A DNA stretch of 64,000 nt from Lapidilactobacillus mulanensis. Lineage in GTDB: Bacteria > Bacillota > Bacilli > Lactobacillales > Lactobacillaceae. Under the pieces are notes generated by a model. It was not told the origin of the DNA, did no database searches, and saw only the letters and a program-made list of their open reading frames with translations. The stretch is taken from the NCBI RefSeq assembly GCF_003946215.1, contig NZ_RHOW01000007.1, positions 20,091-84,090 of the forward strand, read 5' to 3'. The translations under genes were made by a program, and so were the position numbers. This document shows, one piece after another, positions 52,878 to 63,206 of this stretch. Positions within the stretch are counted from its first letter, which is position 1. Every line of letters begins with the position of its first letter.

Positions 52878-55301
52878 TTACTTCACGACAATATTAACGA
52901 TTTTATTCGGGATCACGATGACTTTAACGACTTTTTTATCGCCGATAAATTTCTTCAAGTGCTCGTCTGCTAGGGCTTGTTCCTGCAAAACCGCTTGATC
53001 GAGATCTTTAGCCACTTGCAACTTGACACGTAATTTACCGTTGACTTGCACGATCACTTCAACTTCATCTGCGACCAAGAACTTCGCGTCAAACGTTGGC
53101 CACTTCGCATAAGTGAGGCTATCTTGATGACCTAATTTCTCCCAGATTTCTGCCATCATGTGTGGCGCAACCGGTGCGAGCAATTTGACGAAGCCTTCGA
53201 CGTATTGAACTGGCAGGGCGTCGACTTTATAGGCCTCGTTGACAAAGACCATCAACTGCGAAATCCCGGTATTGAAATGCAGATCTTCGAAATCGTCGGT
53301 GACCTTTTTGACCGTCTGGTTATAAACCCGATCTAATCGACCATCATCAACCGTGGTAATACGATCGCGCAACTTGCCATCATCATCGATGAACAAACGC
53401 CAAACACGATCCAAGAAACGACGCGAACCCGCAAGTCCATCTTCACTCCAAGAAATCGACGCATCCAATGGCCCCATGAACATTTCGTAAACACGTAAGG
53501 TATCGGCACCATATTGTTCAACAACTTCGTCTGGATTAACCACGTTACCTTTTGATTTAGACATTTTCTCGTGATTATCGCCCAGAATCATCCCTTGATT
53601 ATATAACTTCTGGAATGGCTCTGGTGTGGGCACAACGCCGATGTCATAAAGGAATTTGTGCCAGAAACGCGCATACAACAAGTGAAGGACCGCATGCTCA
53701 GCACCACCGATATACAAATCGACTGGCAACCAATCTTTTAACTTATCAAAATCGGCAAGTTTTTCGGAATTGTGGGGATCGACGTAGCGCAGATAATACC
53801 ATGATGAACCCGCCCATTGTGGCATCGTGTTGGTTTCGCGACGACCTTTGCGACCATTCTCATCCACCACATTGACCCAATCCGTCAGGTTGGCTAATGG
53901 ACTCTCGCCGGTACCAGAAGGCTTGATGTCATGCGTCTTAGGCAAACGCAAAGGCAACTCGTCTTCAGGCACGAGTGTCGTCTCGCCGTCTTCCCAATGA
54001 ATAACTGGAATCGGTTCGCCCCAATAACGTTGACGACTAAATAACCAGTCCCGCAATTTGAAGTTCACTTTCTTCTCGCCGACCCCTTTTTCAGCCAGCC
54101 AGTCGATCATCTTTTTAATGGCGTCATCTTTATCTAACCCATCGAGAAAATCGGAATTAATATGCACACCGTCGCCAGTGAACGCCTCTTTGGTAACATC
54201 GCCACCTTGCAGAACTGGTTTGATCGGCAAATTGAATTTCTGCGCAAACTCATAATCACGCGTGTCATGCGCAGGAACCGCCATGATGGCGCCGGTTCCG
54301 TAGCTGACCAAGACATAATCCGAAATCCAAATTGGTAATTTTTCATTATTGGCTGGATTGATCGCATAAGCGCCGGTAAAGACGCCCGTTTTATCCTTGC
54401 TTAAATCTGTACGTTCCAAATCGCTCTTATGACTGATCTCGTCCTTGTAAGCAGCCACAGCGTCTTTCTGGTCGGCGGTGGTGATCTGGTCGACTAACTC
54501 ATGTTCAGGCGCCATAACGACGTATGAAGCCCCAAATAACGTATCTGGGCGAGTGGTGAAGACCGTGAACGACTTTTTAGCAGTAGTCTGATCAGTGGCC
54601 ACGTCAAAATCGATCTCGGCACCCTCAGAACGACCGATCCAATTACGTTGCATTTCTTTAATACTCTCGGGCCAATCGATCAAATCCAAATCGTCTAACA
54701 AACGTTGCGCGTAAGCCGTGATCTTCAGCATCCACTGACGCATTGGTTTGCGATAAACGGGAAAACCGCCACGTTCGGTTTTGCCGTCGATGACTTCTTC
54801 ATTAGCCACAACTGTCCCTAAATCTGGACTCCAATTGACCGCAACCTCGGCTTCATAGGCGAGACCTTTTTTATACATTTGTTCAAAAATCCATTGGGTC
54901 CACTTGTAATAGCTGGGATCTGTCGTATTCAATTCGCGATCCCAATCGTACGAAAAGCCCAACGAATTGATCTGCCGTTTGAAGTTGGCGATGTTTTCTG
55001 CGGTGAACTCACTTGGCTCGTGACCGGTATTGAGCGCGTATTGCTCAGCAGGCAGGCCAAAAGCGTCCCAACCCATTGGATGCAAGACGTTATAACCCTG
55101 CGCCCGTTTCATCCGCGCGGTGATATCCGTTGCGGTGTAACCTTCGGGATGACCGACGTGCAAGCCTTGGCCAGATGGATATGGGAACATATCTAACGCA
55201 TAATAATTTTTCTTATTCGGATCCGTCGTCGTCTTGAATTCGTGCGCCGCTTTCCAATTGCGTTGCCATTTCTTCTCGACCACTGTGTGATTGTAAGACA
55301 T
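52878..55301 (-). CDS. leuS: leucyl-tRNA synthetase
   Basis: The 807-residue class I synthetase starts at ATG 55301, preceded by TGGAGGT. The open frame runs 75 nt further into the leader and is not used. The HIGH motif is HVGH in [19 protein letters not shown] (about 48). The editing CP1 domain has [12 protein letters not shown] and a C-terminal threonine-rich region, and the KMSKS motif is in [11 protein letters not shown] (about 570). The anticodon-binding and C-terminal domains are complete ([11 protein letters not shown]). It charges tRNA-Leu. Expression is controlled by an upstream T-box, but a repeat element of 568 bp lies between the T-box and the gene. Confidence 0.96.
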   Translation of the reverse strand: MSYNHTVVEKKWQRNWKAAHEFKTTTDPNKKNYYALDMFPYPSGQGLHVGHPEGYTATDITARMKRAQGYNVLHPMGWDAFGLPAEQYALNTGHEPSEFTAENIANFKRQINSLGFSYDWDRELNTTDPSYYKWTQWIFEQMYKKGLAYEAEVAVNWSPDLGTVVANEEVIDGKTERGGFPVYRKPMRQWMLKITAYAQRLLDDLDLIDWPESIKEMQRNWIGRSEGAEIDFDVATDQTTAKKSFTVFTTRPDTLFGASYVVMAPEHELVDQITTADQKDAVAAYKDEISHKSDLERTDLSKDKTGVFTGAYAINPANNEKLPIWISDYVLVSYGTGAIMAVPAHDTRDYEFAQKFNLPIKPVLQGGDVTKEAFTGDGVHINSDFLDGLDKDDAIKKMIDWLAEKGVGEKKVNFKLRDWLFSRQRYWGEPIPVIHWEDGETTLVPEDELPLRLPKTHDIKPSGTGESPLANLTDWVNVVDENGRKGRRETNTMPQWAGSSWYYLRYVDPHNSEKLADFDKLKDWLPVDLYIGGAEHAVLHLLYARFWHKFLYDIGVVPTPEPFQKLYNQGMILGDNHEKMSKSKGNVVNPDEVVEQYGADTLRVYEMFMGPLDASISWSEDGLAGSRRFLDRVWRLFIDDDGKLRDRITTVDDGRLDRVYNQTVKKVTDDFEDLHFNTGISQLMVFVNEAYKVDALPVQYVEGFVKLLAPVAPHMMAEIWEKLGHQDSLTYAKWPTFDAKFLVADEVEVIVQVNGKLRVKLQVAKDLDQAVLQEQALADEHLKKFIGDKKVVKVIVIPNKIVNIVVK

Positions 55302-55403
55302 TTTAATACCTCCATTAAAATAAACACTCTTTTTAGTGTTGCCTTTAAACGCTGTGCTTGATAAAAATTGGTCCAAACTGCTTGCAAGAATAAAAACCCT
55401 GTT

Positions 55404-55971
55404 CTACCTGCGGCAGAAGTTGCTCCAGAAAATAGTGGGATTGCTGTGGGGGATAGCTCTCAGCCAATTGAAAACCAAATTGTCTTCGAGCACGATTTGA
55501 GCCTTTTCCGGAAGCCCACCGTAAAAGTCTCAAATGCGCCCCCTGCTGTAAATTCGCAAAACCGGCTCATTAACACCAGTGTCACTGCAATCCCACTATT
55601 TTCTTCCGCAACTGCTGCCTAAACTTAATTTCGTTTAGCGTCGGATTTGAATAACTGGGTTAGTGGAACTAACTGATTTACACTGGCTTAACTCTAAACC
55701 ACTTAGTCAAAAAAGTAGTATCAGAATAATTACACTCTGATTCACGTCACTCTTTCGAATAGACGAGGCGGAATTTGTGGTGGGAACTGGGACTTGAAGT
55801 GATATTTCTGTTAACGAACGGGTTTTGTGAGTTTACAGAAAGGGAAGATTTGGAGATTTTGTGGTCTATACAAAAGCTCCAAATTTAGGCGGAAGAATTT
55901 CCGGTCTGTGGAAATCCTGCAGCCGTCCCCACAGCAAGCACCCAGTTCCCACCACAAATTCCGCCGGAACC
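55404..55971 (+). repeat. bipartite palindromic element, copy 7, inside the leuS leader
   Basis: The left class-C hairpin starts CTACCTGCGG at 55404 (GAAGTTGCTCCAGAAAATAG arm), and its right arm ends about 55620. The spacer TAAACTTAATTTCG to GAATAGACGAGGC follows. The right class-B hairpin spans about 55766-55965 and ends GCCGGAACC at 55971. It lies on the transcribed path from the leuS T-box (minus strand) to the leuS start, so leuS mRNA should carry the antisense copy of the element. Confidence 0.87.
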
Positions 55972-55999
55972 ACACATTTTTTTCGTTAGCTAGTTGTAA

Positions 56000-56130
56000 C
56001 TAACGAGCTAAAACGTGCTCAGCGCCACTGAAAGTTCCGTCTAACTTGGCAGCTGTTCAAATCCAAAAACAGGATTTGTGCAGTTGCCGAAGTTAGTCTC
56101 CACTTTCAACCCGTGGCGCTTCGCACTCTA
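56000..56130 (+). repeat. short palindrome, second repeat family, in the leuS leader
   Basis: AGCGCCACTGAAAGT pairs with ACTTTCAACCCGTGGCGCT. The inner stem CAGCTGTTCAAATCC pairs with its complement around AAAAACA. It abuts the T-box terminator. Confidence 0.82.
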
Positions 56131-56131
56131 C

Positions 56132-56343
56132 AAAAAAAGTCCCACAAGCAAGCATATGCTCATAGGACGCGCGACCGTGGTACCACCTAGATTTGGAATT
56201 AACCCTCTAAACCATTAACGCTGGCACACGCTCGACTCTACTTAATTTCAAGTTAAGACCCACTAGACGAGTTCATCGCGCACGCTGATGGGTTCACATC
56301 GACCACCCACTTGCTGAACAGCTCTTGCACGACTACTAATTCT
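56132..56343 (-). promoter_or_regulatory. T-box leader of leuS (leucine, specifier CUC)
   Basis: Read on the minus strand: stem I region with GATGAACTCGTC, where the likely specifier is CTC (Leu), then the T-box core AGGTGGTACCACGG (within 56170-56189). A terminator stem GTCC..GGAC (56139-56168) with seven U follows. Uncharged tRNA-Leu pairs with the T-box and prevents termination. It is unusual that the leuS start is 840 nt further on, past two repeats. Confidence 0.85.
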
Positions 56344-56349
56344 AGCTAG

Positions 56350-56355
56350 ATTATA
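56350..56355 (-). promoter_or_regulatory. -10 of the leuS T-box transcript
   Basis: A perfect TATAAT on the minus strand about 7 bp before the T-box stem I. No convincing -35 is seen, so the exact promoter is tentative. Confidence 0.5.
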
Positions 56356-56566
56356 CTAGTAATATACACCAACACTACGTTCAAAATCAAGCCCACATCT
56401 GATTTCACGATAATCGGTCAGATGTGACCGATTATGCCCTAAATGTTTGAAAAATCGGCCGTTAAAACTCACGAAAAATATTCCAATCCGATTTTTAAAT
56501 TTCCAAAAACCATTAACGACGCCGTTCTAGCCGGTTCGAAATCTATTTTTGTTAAAATCGTTTTTT

Positions 56567-57937
56567 TTAAATTAAGCGATGGACATACCAACGCTTGCCG
56601 CGAAATCTGAGTAGGAAAATCGTGCCGCGCACTGCCCACTCGCAGACCCAGACAAAATAAATTCCTGGCAAACCGTAGCCGAAGACGATCCCAACTAAAT
56701 AGCCGATGCCCACGCGAATGCCCCACATCGTGATCAGCGAAACCATCGTCGTGAATTTCGCATCCCCGGCTGCGCGCAATGCGGATGGCAAGGTGAAGCT
56801 AATGCACCAGACGAGCAAATGACCGACGGCAAAAATTAGATACAGTTCGAAAATTCGTGGCTTGATCACGTCAGAAGGATGAAATAACGCGATGCCCTTG
56901 TTAAAGGATAAAAATAAAATAATTTCGCCGATGACATAGGCCAGAATGCCCAGGCTCACAAATGATTTGGTGATTTTGCGGGCGTCCTTGATATTTTTGC
57001 GACCAATACATTGGCCGACGATCGGGACTAATGCCGTTCCTAACGCGGTCGGCACAATTTCAGACAACTGCACCCACGACGAGGCGATCGCGTTGGTGGC
57101 GATAACTTGCGTGCCCAAACTGACGATCATCATTTGCATAATAATTTTCCCACCGTTGAAGAAAAATGATTCGGCCGCAAACGGAATACAGACGGTCACA
57201 ACGCGTTTGATCATGCGGAAGTCAGGCTGTTTCATACTCGACCACTTCAACGAAAATAAATCGCGATGCCTGAATAACGTGACCCCCGCAAACGCAGACG
57301 CCAACCAACGCGATAAGTTCAGCGAAACAACTAAGCCCAGCACGCCCATTTTGAAATAGATGATAAAAACAAAATTGAATAATAAATTCAATAAGTTCAT
57401 GACCAGCGAAAGTTGCAGCGAATTTTTGGTACGTCCGATCCCACGCAGACTCCCGTTAACGCCTTCCACCGTGGCCTCGAAGGGGTAGCTGATCAGCACG
57501 CCGACCATGTAAAGCCGCGCATTATCCATGACCGCTTTTTCAGCGTCACCGAATAACAAATTCAGAATTAAATTATGACCCAGTAAGAAAAGTAACGCTA
57601 AACTCGTCGCCACTAAAATCGCACCGAAAACCGTGCCGTTGACAACTTTTCCCAGCATCTGATATTCTTTGCGACCAAAATACTGGGCAATCAAAACCGT
57701 GCCGCCTAATCCCACAGCCACGAAAATTTGAATCAGAAAAACATTGATGCTCCCCACCATGTTAACCGCGCTGATTGCCGCCTCACCAGACGAGCTGATC
57801 ATAGCGGTGTTGATAAAATTAAAGGCAACCAAAAAGAATTGATCAAAAATAACCGGTCCCAAAAGTGATAAAACAAACCGATAATCAAAACTTTCTCCCG
57901 ATAAATAGCGCGTCATTAATTTCTTTACTGTCAGCAT
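56567..57937 (-). CDS. MATE family efflux transporter
   Basis: The 456-residue protein starts at ATG 57937, which has TTTGGAG 9 nt upstream. The frame extends 105 nt further without family similarity. It has twelve predicted helices in two homologous halves. Typical segments are GPVIFDQFFLVAFNFINTAM near residue 27 and VGLGGTVLIAQYFGRKEYQM around 78. ALGTALVPIVGQCIGRKNIK follows in the second half. It should export drugs or metabolites in exchange for Na+ or H+. It is transcribed alone from the strand opposite the PAP2 gene, with a short divergent promoter region. Confidence 0.87.
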   Translation of the reverse strand: MLTVKKLMTRYLSGESFDYRFVLSLLGPVIFDQFFLVAFNFINTAMISSSGEAAISAVNMVGSINVFLIQIFVAVGLGGTVLIAQYFGRKEYQMLGKVVNGTVFGAILVATSLALLFLLGHNLILNLLFGDAEKAVMDNARLYMVGVLISYPFEATVEGVNGSLRGIGRTKNSLQLSLVMNLLNLLFNFVFIIYFKMGVLGLVVSLNLSRWLASAFAGVTLFRHRDLFSLKWSSMKQPDFRMIKRVVTVCIPFAAESFFFNGGKIIMQMMIVSLGTQVIATNAIASSWVQLSEIVPTALGTALVPIVGQCIGRKNIKDARKITKSFVSLGILAYVIGEIILFLSFNKGIALFHPSDVIKPRIFELYLIFAVGHLLVWCISFTLPSALRAAGDAKFTTMVSLITMWGIRVGIGYLVGIVFGYGLPGIYFVWVCEWAVRGTIFLLRFRGKRWYVHRLI

Positions 57938-58117
57938 CGTGAACTCCAAAACAGTTGTATTTATGTGTGAACATATGTATCCATTATACGCCAGTTGGCA
58001 AGTACGCCAAATTGCAATCAGCGGTCCTTTTACAGAATTCATTAAAGTTGCCCTTCATTTCGGAGACACTCGTCCAACTTTGCTATAATAAATGAAAAAC
58101 AAACATCGAGGTTCAAC

Positions 58118-58789
58118 ATGAAATACACACAAACACGAAAAAATCATCCTGCCATTTCAATCGGCATCACCACACTCAGCTATTTAATTTTCGCCCTATT
58201 TTTCTGGGGTGTCACACAACATGCCGGGTGGATCCACACCTATGACAACACGATTTACGCTTGGCTGAAACCCCTGCATCCCAACGCAACCCCTTTTTTC
58301 ACCCTGTATACAAAAATTGGCAATCCCCTGATCGTGTCAACTTTAGCCGTCCTGATTTTTTTCGTACTGATCTTGCGCAATCACTGGCGTTGGGGCGCCT
58401 TCTTAGGCATCAACATGGTTCTAGGCAACGCCATCAATCACACGATTAAAAATATCGTGCGGCGACCGCGACCAACGCTGCCACATTTAGTCGTCGAAAC
58501 CGGCTTCAGTTTCCCCAGCGGTCACGCCACGACGGCCGTCCTCTTATTTGGAACCCTCCTTTTGATCGGACATTTCACATTACAACGCCAAAATTTACGA
58601 CGCTTTTGGATCGGCGCCATGATTGTCATGTTGCTACTGCTAGGCATCAGTCGTTTATACGTGCAGGTTCACTACCCCAGCGACGTCACGGCAGGATTTG
58701 CACTCGCATTGGGAAATTTGATTGTTCATTGGTTGATCGCACGACGCACTTATCTCCGACCGGAATTACAACGCTTTGAAAATCGTTAG
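58118..58789 (+). CDS. PAP2 superfamily phosphatase, membrane-bound
   Basis: The 223-residue protein has six membrane helices and the three-part PAP2 site: KNIVRRPRPTLPH (motif 1, about 111), PSGHATTAV (motif 2, about 134) and SRLYVQVHYPSDV (motif 3, about 180). Such enzymes dephosphorylate undecaprenyl diphosphate or phosphatidylglycerol phosphate on the outer face of the membrane. With uppP at 4621, this could be a second Und-PP phosphatase, which is inference. ATG at 58118 has CGAGGTT upstream. A repeat element begins 13 bp after the stop. Confidence 0.87.
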   Translation: MKYTQTRKNHPAISIGITTLSYLIFALFFWGVTQHAGWIHTYDNTIYAWLKPLHPNATPFFTLYTKIGNPLIVSTLAVLIFFVLILRNHWRWGAFLGINMVLGNAINHTIKNIVRRPRPTLPHLVVETGFSFPSGHATTAVLLFGTLLLIGHFTLQRQNLRRFWIGAMIVMLLLLGISRLYVQVHYPSDVTAGFALALGNLIVHWLIARRTYLRPELQRFENR

Positions 58790-58802
58790 TATTATTTTGT
58801 GC

Positions 58803-59339
58803 GGTTCCGGCGAAATTTGTGGTGGGAACTGGGAAACTGCTGTGGGGACGGCTGCAGGATTTCCAAAGACCGGAAATTCTTCCGCCTGAAATATGAGCTC
58901 CTGAAAACCACAGGATCTCATATTTCCCCTTTCTGTAAACTCGCCCAACCCGCTCATTAACAGAAATATCACTGCAGTCCCAGTTCCCACCAAAAATTTC
59001 GCCTATTCTATTCAGAAGAGCTCGATAATGTTTATCACGTGTCATTTTTGTTATTCAGATAAAAAGCTACCTTGATAATCAACTTCTAGAAGCCCCGCCA
59101 TTTAAATCCTACGCTAACCAATATAAGTTTAGGTCGAAAGTGCTGGGGCAGGCAGTCGTGGCAGTGCTAACCATGTTGGCGGGATGTTTTTCCCCACCTT
59201 ACATGGTGGATCGATTCGAGATTTTGCCGATTTTGCAAAAGCTCAAATCGAAGCTCGGAACTTTTCCCGAACTTAGAAAAGTGGAGAGCGGTCCCACAGC
59301 CACAGACCTGCCTGCCCCAGCACTTTCGACCGCAGGTAG
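58803..59339 (-). repeat. bipartite palindromic element, copy 8 (reverse orientation)
   Basis: Read on the minus strand: CTACCTGCGG (59339), class-A hairpin with arms about 59133-59156 and 59308-59331, a spacer of about 130 nt, class-B hairpin with arms 58809-58833 and 58979-59003, and GGAACC end (58803). It closely matches 7849-8391. One right-arm base differs (CCAAAAATTT for CCACAAATTT). Confidence 0.88.
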
Positions 59340-59356
59340 ATAATATATATCTCCAC

Positions 59357-59393
59357 ACAAAAAGCCGAAATCATATGATTTCGGCTTTTTCAA
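59357..59393. terminator. terminator of the MFS pump gene
   Basis: AAAAAGCCGAAATCA pairs perfectly with TGATTTCGGCTTTTT. It is symmetric and so acts on both strands. Confidence 0.9.
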
Positions 59394-59400
59394 TACACAT

Positions 59401-60864
59401 TTATTTTTTCTCAACCGTTTTACGTCCAGACCAGAAATTGATTGCTAGCGCAATGACAGCTAAGATCACACCGACCCAATAAACACCATGCATCGCATTC
59501 AGTAAGATCGCACGCAATTTAGGTAATAATTCGGCGGAAATCTGCTTCGCCGTTTCCGGATTGATCAACTTATTCAGCATGTTCATTTTCAAGCGCGAAT
59601 CGTGCTGAATCCCTTGCGCAAACAAGGCATTCTGAATCACGCCGAAACTCGACATCATGATCGTTTGACCGATCGTCCGCGCCAACGTATTCAAAGAAGT
59701 CACCAACCCGACCTGATCTTCAGTAACCACATTTTGTGCGGTCACCGTTGTTGTAGTGATGGTGATCCCAAACCCAGTTCCCAAAAACGCCGCAACCAAC
59801 AAGAACGTCCAGAATGGTGTACCGATTGGCAAGAAGCCCAAAATTCCGATACCGATACCAATGATCAACAGACTCCAAGTCAGAATTTTCGGTGCCGATT
59901 TTTCTAAGATCAAACGTCCAGCAAGAAACGATCCGAAGATCCACATGACTGAACTAGGCGTCACTGCAAAACCACCCATTGAAGCTGGCAAGCCTAAGAT
60001 TCCTTGCATCCACATCGGAATATAAACTTCGAAACCGATCAAAATCCCACTGACTAATGCAGCGACTAAGTTGACACTCAAGAATAAACGATTTTTGAAC
60101 AACGCCAATGGAATCAATGGATCTTTGGCGTGCTTTTCGAAGCGAATGAATAACCAAGTCGCCGCGAGCGCAACCACGATCCAGAAACCGTTGACTAATA
60201 AGTTTGCTGTGCCGATTCCCTGTGCAAATAACATCAGCGCCAATAAGATCACACTCAAAGTTGCCGCGCCACCATAATCGATCGGTGCTTTAGCAGACTG
60301 CCGATCTTCGTGGAAAAAGAAAACCACTAACAGCAGCGTGATCAACCCAACTGGCAAATTGATAAAGAAAATCCAGTGCCAAGAAAGATGTTGAACGATA
60401 TAACCACCTAATAATGGTGCGATGACCGACGCAATTCCCCACGCAGAACCATTCAAGCCGAGGACTTTTGCCCGTTTTTCAAAGGGGTAAATATCGGCGA
60501 TCATGGTAAAGGTCATCGGCTGAATCGCGCCGGCGCCAATTCCTTGTAGCGCACGCGCCAAGATCAACGTCATCATCGAATCGGATAAGCCGGCCAGTGT
60601 TGATCCGATCAAGAAAATCACGATCCCGACGATAAATATCGGCTTGCGACCCATTCGATCGGACAATTTTCCATAAATCGGTGTTGCAATCGAACTCGCC
60701 AATAAATAAATTGAGAACACCCAATTCATGATCGAAATCCCGTTCAAACTTCCAATAATCGTCGGCATCGCGGTTGAAACGATCGTTCCTTCGATCGCCG
60801 TCATAAATGTTGCCACAAAAATGGCAATGGTTACCAATACCAGATTGGTTTGTTTCTTCTTCAT
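59401..60864 (-). CDS. MFS drug:H+ antiporter, DHA2 (14-helix) family
   Basis: The 487-residue protein has 14 predicted helices. The DHA2 signatures are TAIEGTIVSTAMPTIIGSL (about 22-40), the A motif GKLSDRMGRKPIFIVG (about 65-80) and the motif-C-like GSAWGIASVIAPLLGGYIV (about 142). It resembles EmrB/QacA-type exporters. The substrate is not predictable. ATG at 60864 is preceded by GGGGTAAC. The gene lies 83 bp after metK on the same strand. A possible weak hairpin lies in that gap, so some read-through from metK is possible. Confidence 0.86.
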   Translation of the reverse strand: MKKKQTNLVLVTIAIFVATFMTAIEGTIVSTAMPTIIGSLNGISIMNWVFSIYLLASSIATPIYGKLSDRMGRKPIFIVGIVIFLIGSTLAGLSDSMMTLILARALQGIGAGAIQPMTFTMIADIYPFEKRAKVLGLNGSAWGIASVIAPLLGGYIVQHLSWHWIFFINLPVGLITLLLVVFFFHEDRQSAKAPIDYGGAATLSVILLALMLFAQGIGTANLLVNGFWIVVALAATWLFIRFEKHAKDPLIPLALFKNRLFLSVNLVAALVSGILIGFEVYIPMWMQGILGLPASMGGFAVTPSSVMWIFGSFLAGRLILEKSAPKILTWSLLIIGIGIGILGFLPIGTPFWTFLLVAAFLGTGFGITITTTTVTAQNVVTEDQVGLVTSLNTLARTIGQTIMMSSFGVIQNALFAQGIQHDSRLKMNMLNKLINPETAKQISAELLPKLRAILLNAMHGVYWVGVILAVIALAINFWSGRKTVEKK

Positions 60865-60947
60865 AATTACTTGTTACCCCACTTTTTCGTAAAAAAAGAC
60901 CCAATTGGAAAAAATCCAACTGGATCGCCTCTTATACCTCATGGCTC

Positions 60948-62144
60948 TTAGTTAAGAAATGCCTTCAAAGCGTTAACTTTGTCGAGTTTCTCCCAAGGTA
61001 AAGCCACATCTGTACGTCCAAAGTGCCCATAAGCCGCAATCTGCTTATAAATCGGGCGCTGTAAATCTAACATTTTAATAATACCGGCTGGACGCAAATC
61101 GAAATTCGCGCGCACCGCTGCAATTAAATCACTTTCTGAAAAACGACTCGTGCCAAACGTATCGATATTGATCGATACCGGTTGGGCAACGCCGATCGCA
61201 TAAGCTAACTGAACTTCGCATTTATTAGCGAAACCAGCAGCAACCAAATTTTTAGCCACATAGCGCGCTGCATAACTGGCTGAGCGGTCAACTTTAGTCG
61301 GATCTTTACCCGAAAAAGCACCGCCACCATGACGCGCATAGCCACCATAAGTATCAACAATAATCTTGCGACCAGTTAATCCTGAATCGGCTTGTGGACC
61401 CCCGATCACGAAACGTCCCGTCGGATTGATCAAGAATTTCGTTTGATCATCCACCAAATTCGCCGGTAAAACAGGCCGTATGATCTTTTCGATCACATCG
61501 TGGGCAAGTGTATCCAAATCGACATCAGGATCGTGCTGCGTGCTTAAAACGACCGTATCCACGCGTTGTGGGATCGTCCCCGTTGCTTCGTCGTACTCAA
61601 CTGTCACTTGTGACTTTGCATCAGGTCGTAAATAAGGTAAAATTCCTTCCTTACGAACTTTCGCAGTCCGCCGCATTAAGGCATGTGCCAATGAAATCGG
61701 CAGTGGCATTAATTCCGGTGTTTCGTTGACGGCAAACCCAAACATCATGCCTTGATCGCCGGCACCGATTTGATCGAGTGGATCGACGGAAGTATCCTCC
61801 CGCTTCTCGATCGCCTCATCCACACCTTGCGCAATATCGGGTGACTGTTCATCGAGCGCGACTAACACCGCACAATTATGGCCATCAAAGCCATACTCGC
61901 CACGATCGTAACCCGCGTCGATAATCGTTTTGCGGACAATTGCTTGAATGTCCACATAAGCCGATGTCGAAATCTCACCGACAACTAAAACTAAACCAGT
62001 CGTGACTGTGGTTTCACAGGCCACACGAGCAGTTGGATCTTGTGCTAAAATAGCATCTAACACCGCATCAGAAATCTGATCGGCAATTTTGTCAGGATGT
62101 CCTTCAGAAACAGATTCCGAAGTGAACAAATGACGATTTTCCAT
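60948..62144 (-). CDS. metK: S-adenosylmethionine synthetase
   Basis: The 398-residue enzyme makes S-adenosylmethionine from methionine and ATP. Hallmarks: [20 protein letters not shown] at the N terminus, [10 protein letters not shown] (the family signature hexapeptide GAGDQG, about 126), [23 protein letters not shown] P-loop region ([16 protein letters not shown], about 268) and a complete C-terminal domain. The translation start overlaps an SMK-box riboswitch (62150-62206). It is followed by an MFS gene on the same strand. Confidence 0.97.
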   Translation of the reverse strand: MENRHLFTSESVSEGHPDKIADQISDAVLDAILAQDPTARVACETTVTTGLVLVVGEISTSAYVDIQAIVRKTIIDAGYDRGEYGFDGHNCAVLVALDEQSPDIAQGVDEAIEKREDTSVDPLDQIGAGDQGMMFGFAVNETPELMPLPISLAHALMRRTAKVRKEGILPYLRPDAKSQVTVEYDEATGTIPQRVDTVVLSTQHDPDVDLDTLAHDVIEKIIRPVLPANLVDDQTKFLINPTGRFVIGGPQADSGLTGRKIIVDTYGGYARHGGGAFSGKDPTKVDRSASYAARYVAKNLVAAGFANKCEVQLAYAIGVAQPVSINIDTFGTSRFSESDLIAAVRANFDLRPAGIIKMLDLQRPIYKQIAAYGHFGRTDVALPWEKLDKVNALKAFLN

Positions 62145-62149
62145 AATTT

Positions 62150-62206
62150 TTCCCCCTTAGCGGTTACAGGGCAGCTCCCTATCTGGGACCCCATCGGAAA
62201 CGCAAT
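62150..62206 (-). promoter_or_regulatory. SMK box (SAM-III) riboswitch of metK
   Basis: On the minus strand: GCGTTTCCGATGGGG, then GGGAGCTGCCCTGTAACCG and GGGGGA at the Shine-Dalgarno. The CCTGTAACCG plus GGGGGA pattern matches the SMK consensus of Lactobacillales metK leaders, where SAM binding pairs the Shine-Dalgarno with an upstream anti-SD and blocks translation. The GGGGGA lies about 7 nt before ATG at 62144. Confidence 0.85.
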
Positions 62207-62299
62207 AACTAAAACAGTGTAGCATAATACGCCTGTTATTAAAAGGAAAATATTGTGAAACGGATTGGCGTCGGATAACCATTAACGGAAAAAATCGGT

Positions 62300-63040
62300 C
62301 TACCTGCGGTCGAAAGTGCTGGGGCAGGCAGGTCTGTGGCTGTGGGACCGCTCTCCGCTTTTCCAAGTGCGGGAAAAGCTCCGAGCTTCGATTTGAGCTT
62401 TTGCAAAACCGGCAAAATCTCGAATCAATCCACCATGTAAGGCGAGGAAAATCGTCTCGCCAACATGGTTGTCACTGCCACGACTGCCTGCCCCATCACT
62501 TTCGACCTAAACTTAATTTCGTTTAGCGTAGGATTTGAATAGATGGGTTCCTGAAAGTTTGATTATCAAGGTAGCCTTTACTCTGAATAGTTCAATAAAA
62601 AATGTGATGAATTTCAAATCTGCGCAAAATAACACACGACAAATTTTAAAATAGGTGCAGATTAGCCGAAAAAGCCGACGTCATAGTGCTTAGGCGAAAG
62701 ATTGCGCCTATTTTTAAATTGGTCGTGTACCTAGATTACCAATTTTTGTTTTCCGTGTTTAAAAAAATATTGATGGGAATAGAAAAGCAAATTAAATATT
62801 CTCGTTGTACATATCGCGCTCTTCCAAATAGACTAGGCAAAATTTGTGGTGGGAACTGGGACTGCAGTGGCAATTTTGTTAATGAGCGATTTTCGCGAAT
62901 TTACAAAATGGGGAAATATGAGATCTTCCCGATTTTGGAAGAGCTCACATTTCAGGCGGAAGAATTTTCCGTACTTTGGAAAATCCTGCAGCCGTCCCCA
63001 CAGCAGTTTCCCAGTTCCCACCACAAATTTAGCCGGAACC
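62300..63040 (+). repeat. bipartite palindromic element, copy 9 (full length, 741 bp)
   Basis: CTACCTGCGG at 62300. Class-A hairpin arms 62308-62332 and 62484-62507. The spacer holds the same palindrome of about 105 nt as copy 4 (ACACGACAAATTTTAAAA.. paired with AAATTGGTCGTGT, about 62633-62733). Class-B hairpin arms 62837-62860 and 63010-63034, ending GCCGGAACC at 63040. It is nearly identical over its whole length to 19485-20225. It accounts for the gap between metK and the membrane protein gene. Confidence 0.9.
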
Positions 63041-63206
63041 AAACAACCTATAACCACCGAAAAATCGATTTTTAAATGCGCTCACTAAAATTCTCGCTAA
63101 CAATTATTAAGCCAATTTTTAAATCTTATGAAATTTTATACATTTTTAATTGACCATTATTGTAAAAAACATTACGATTGACTTTATGAATTGGAGGTCG
63201 CCCACT

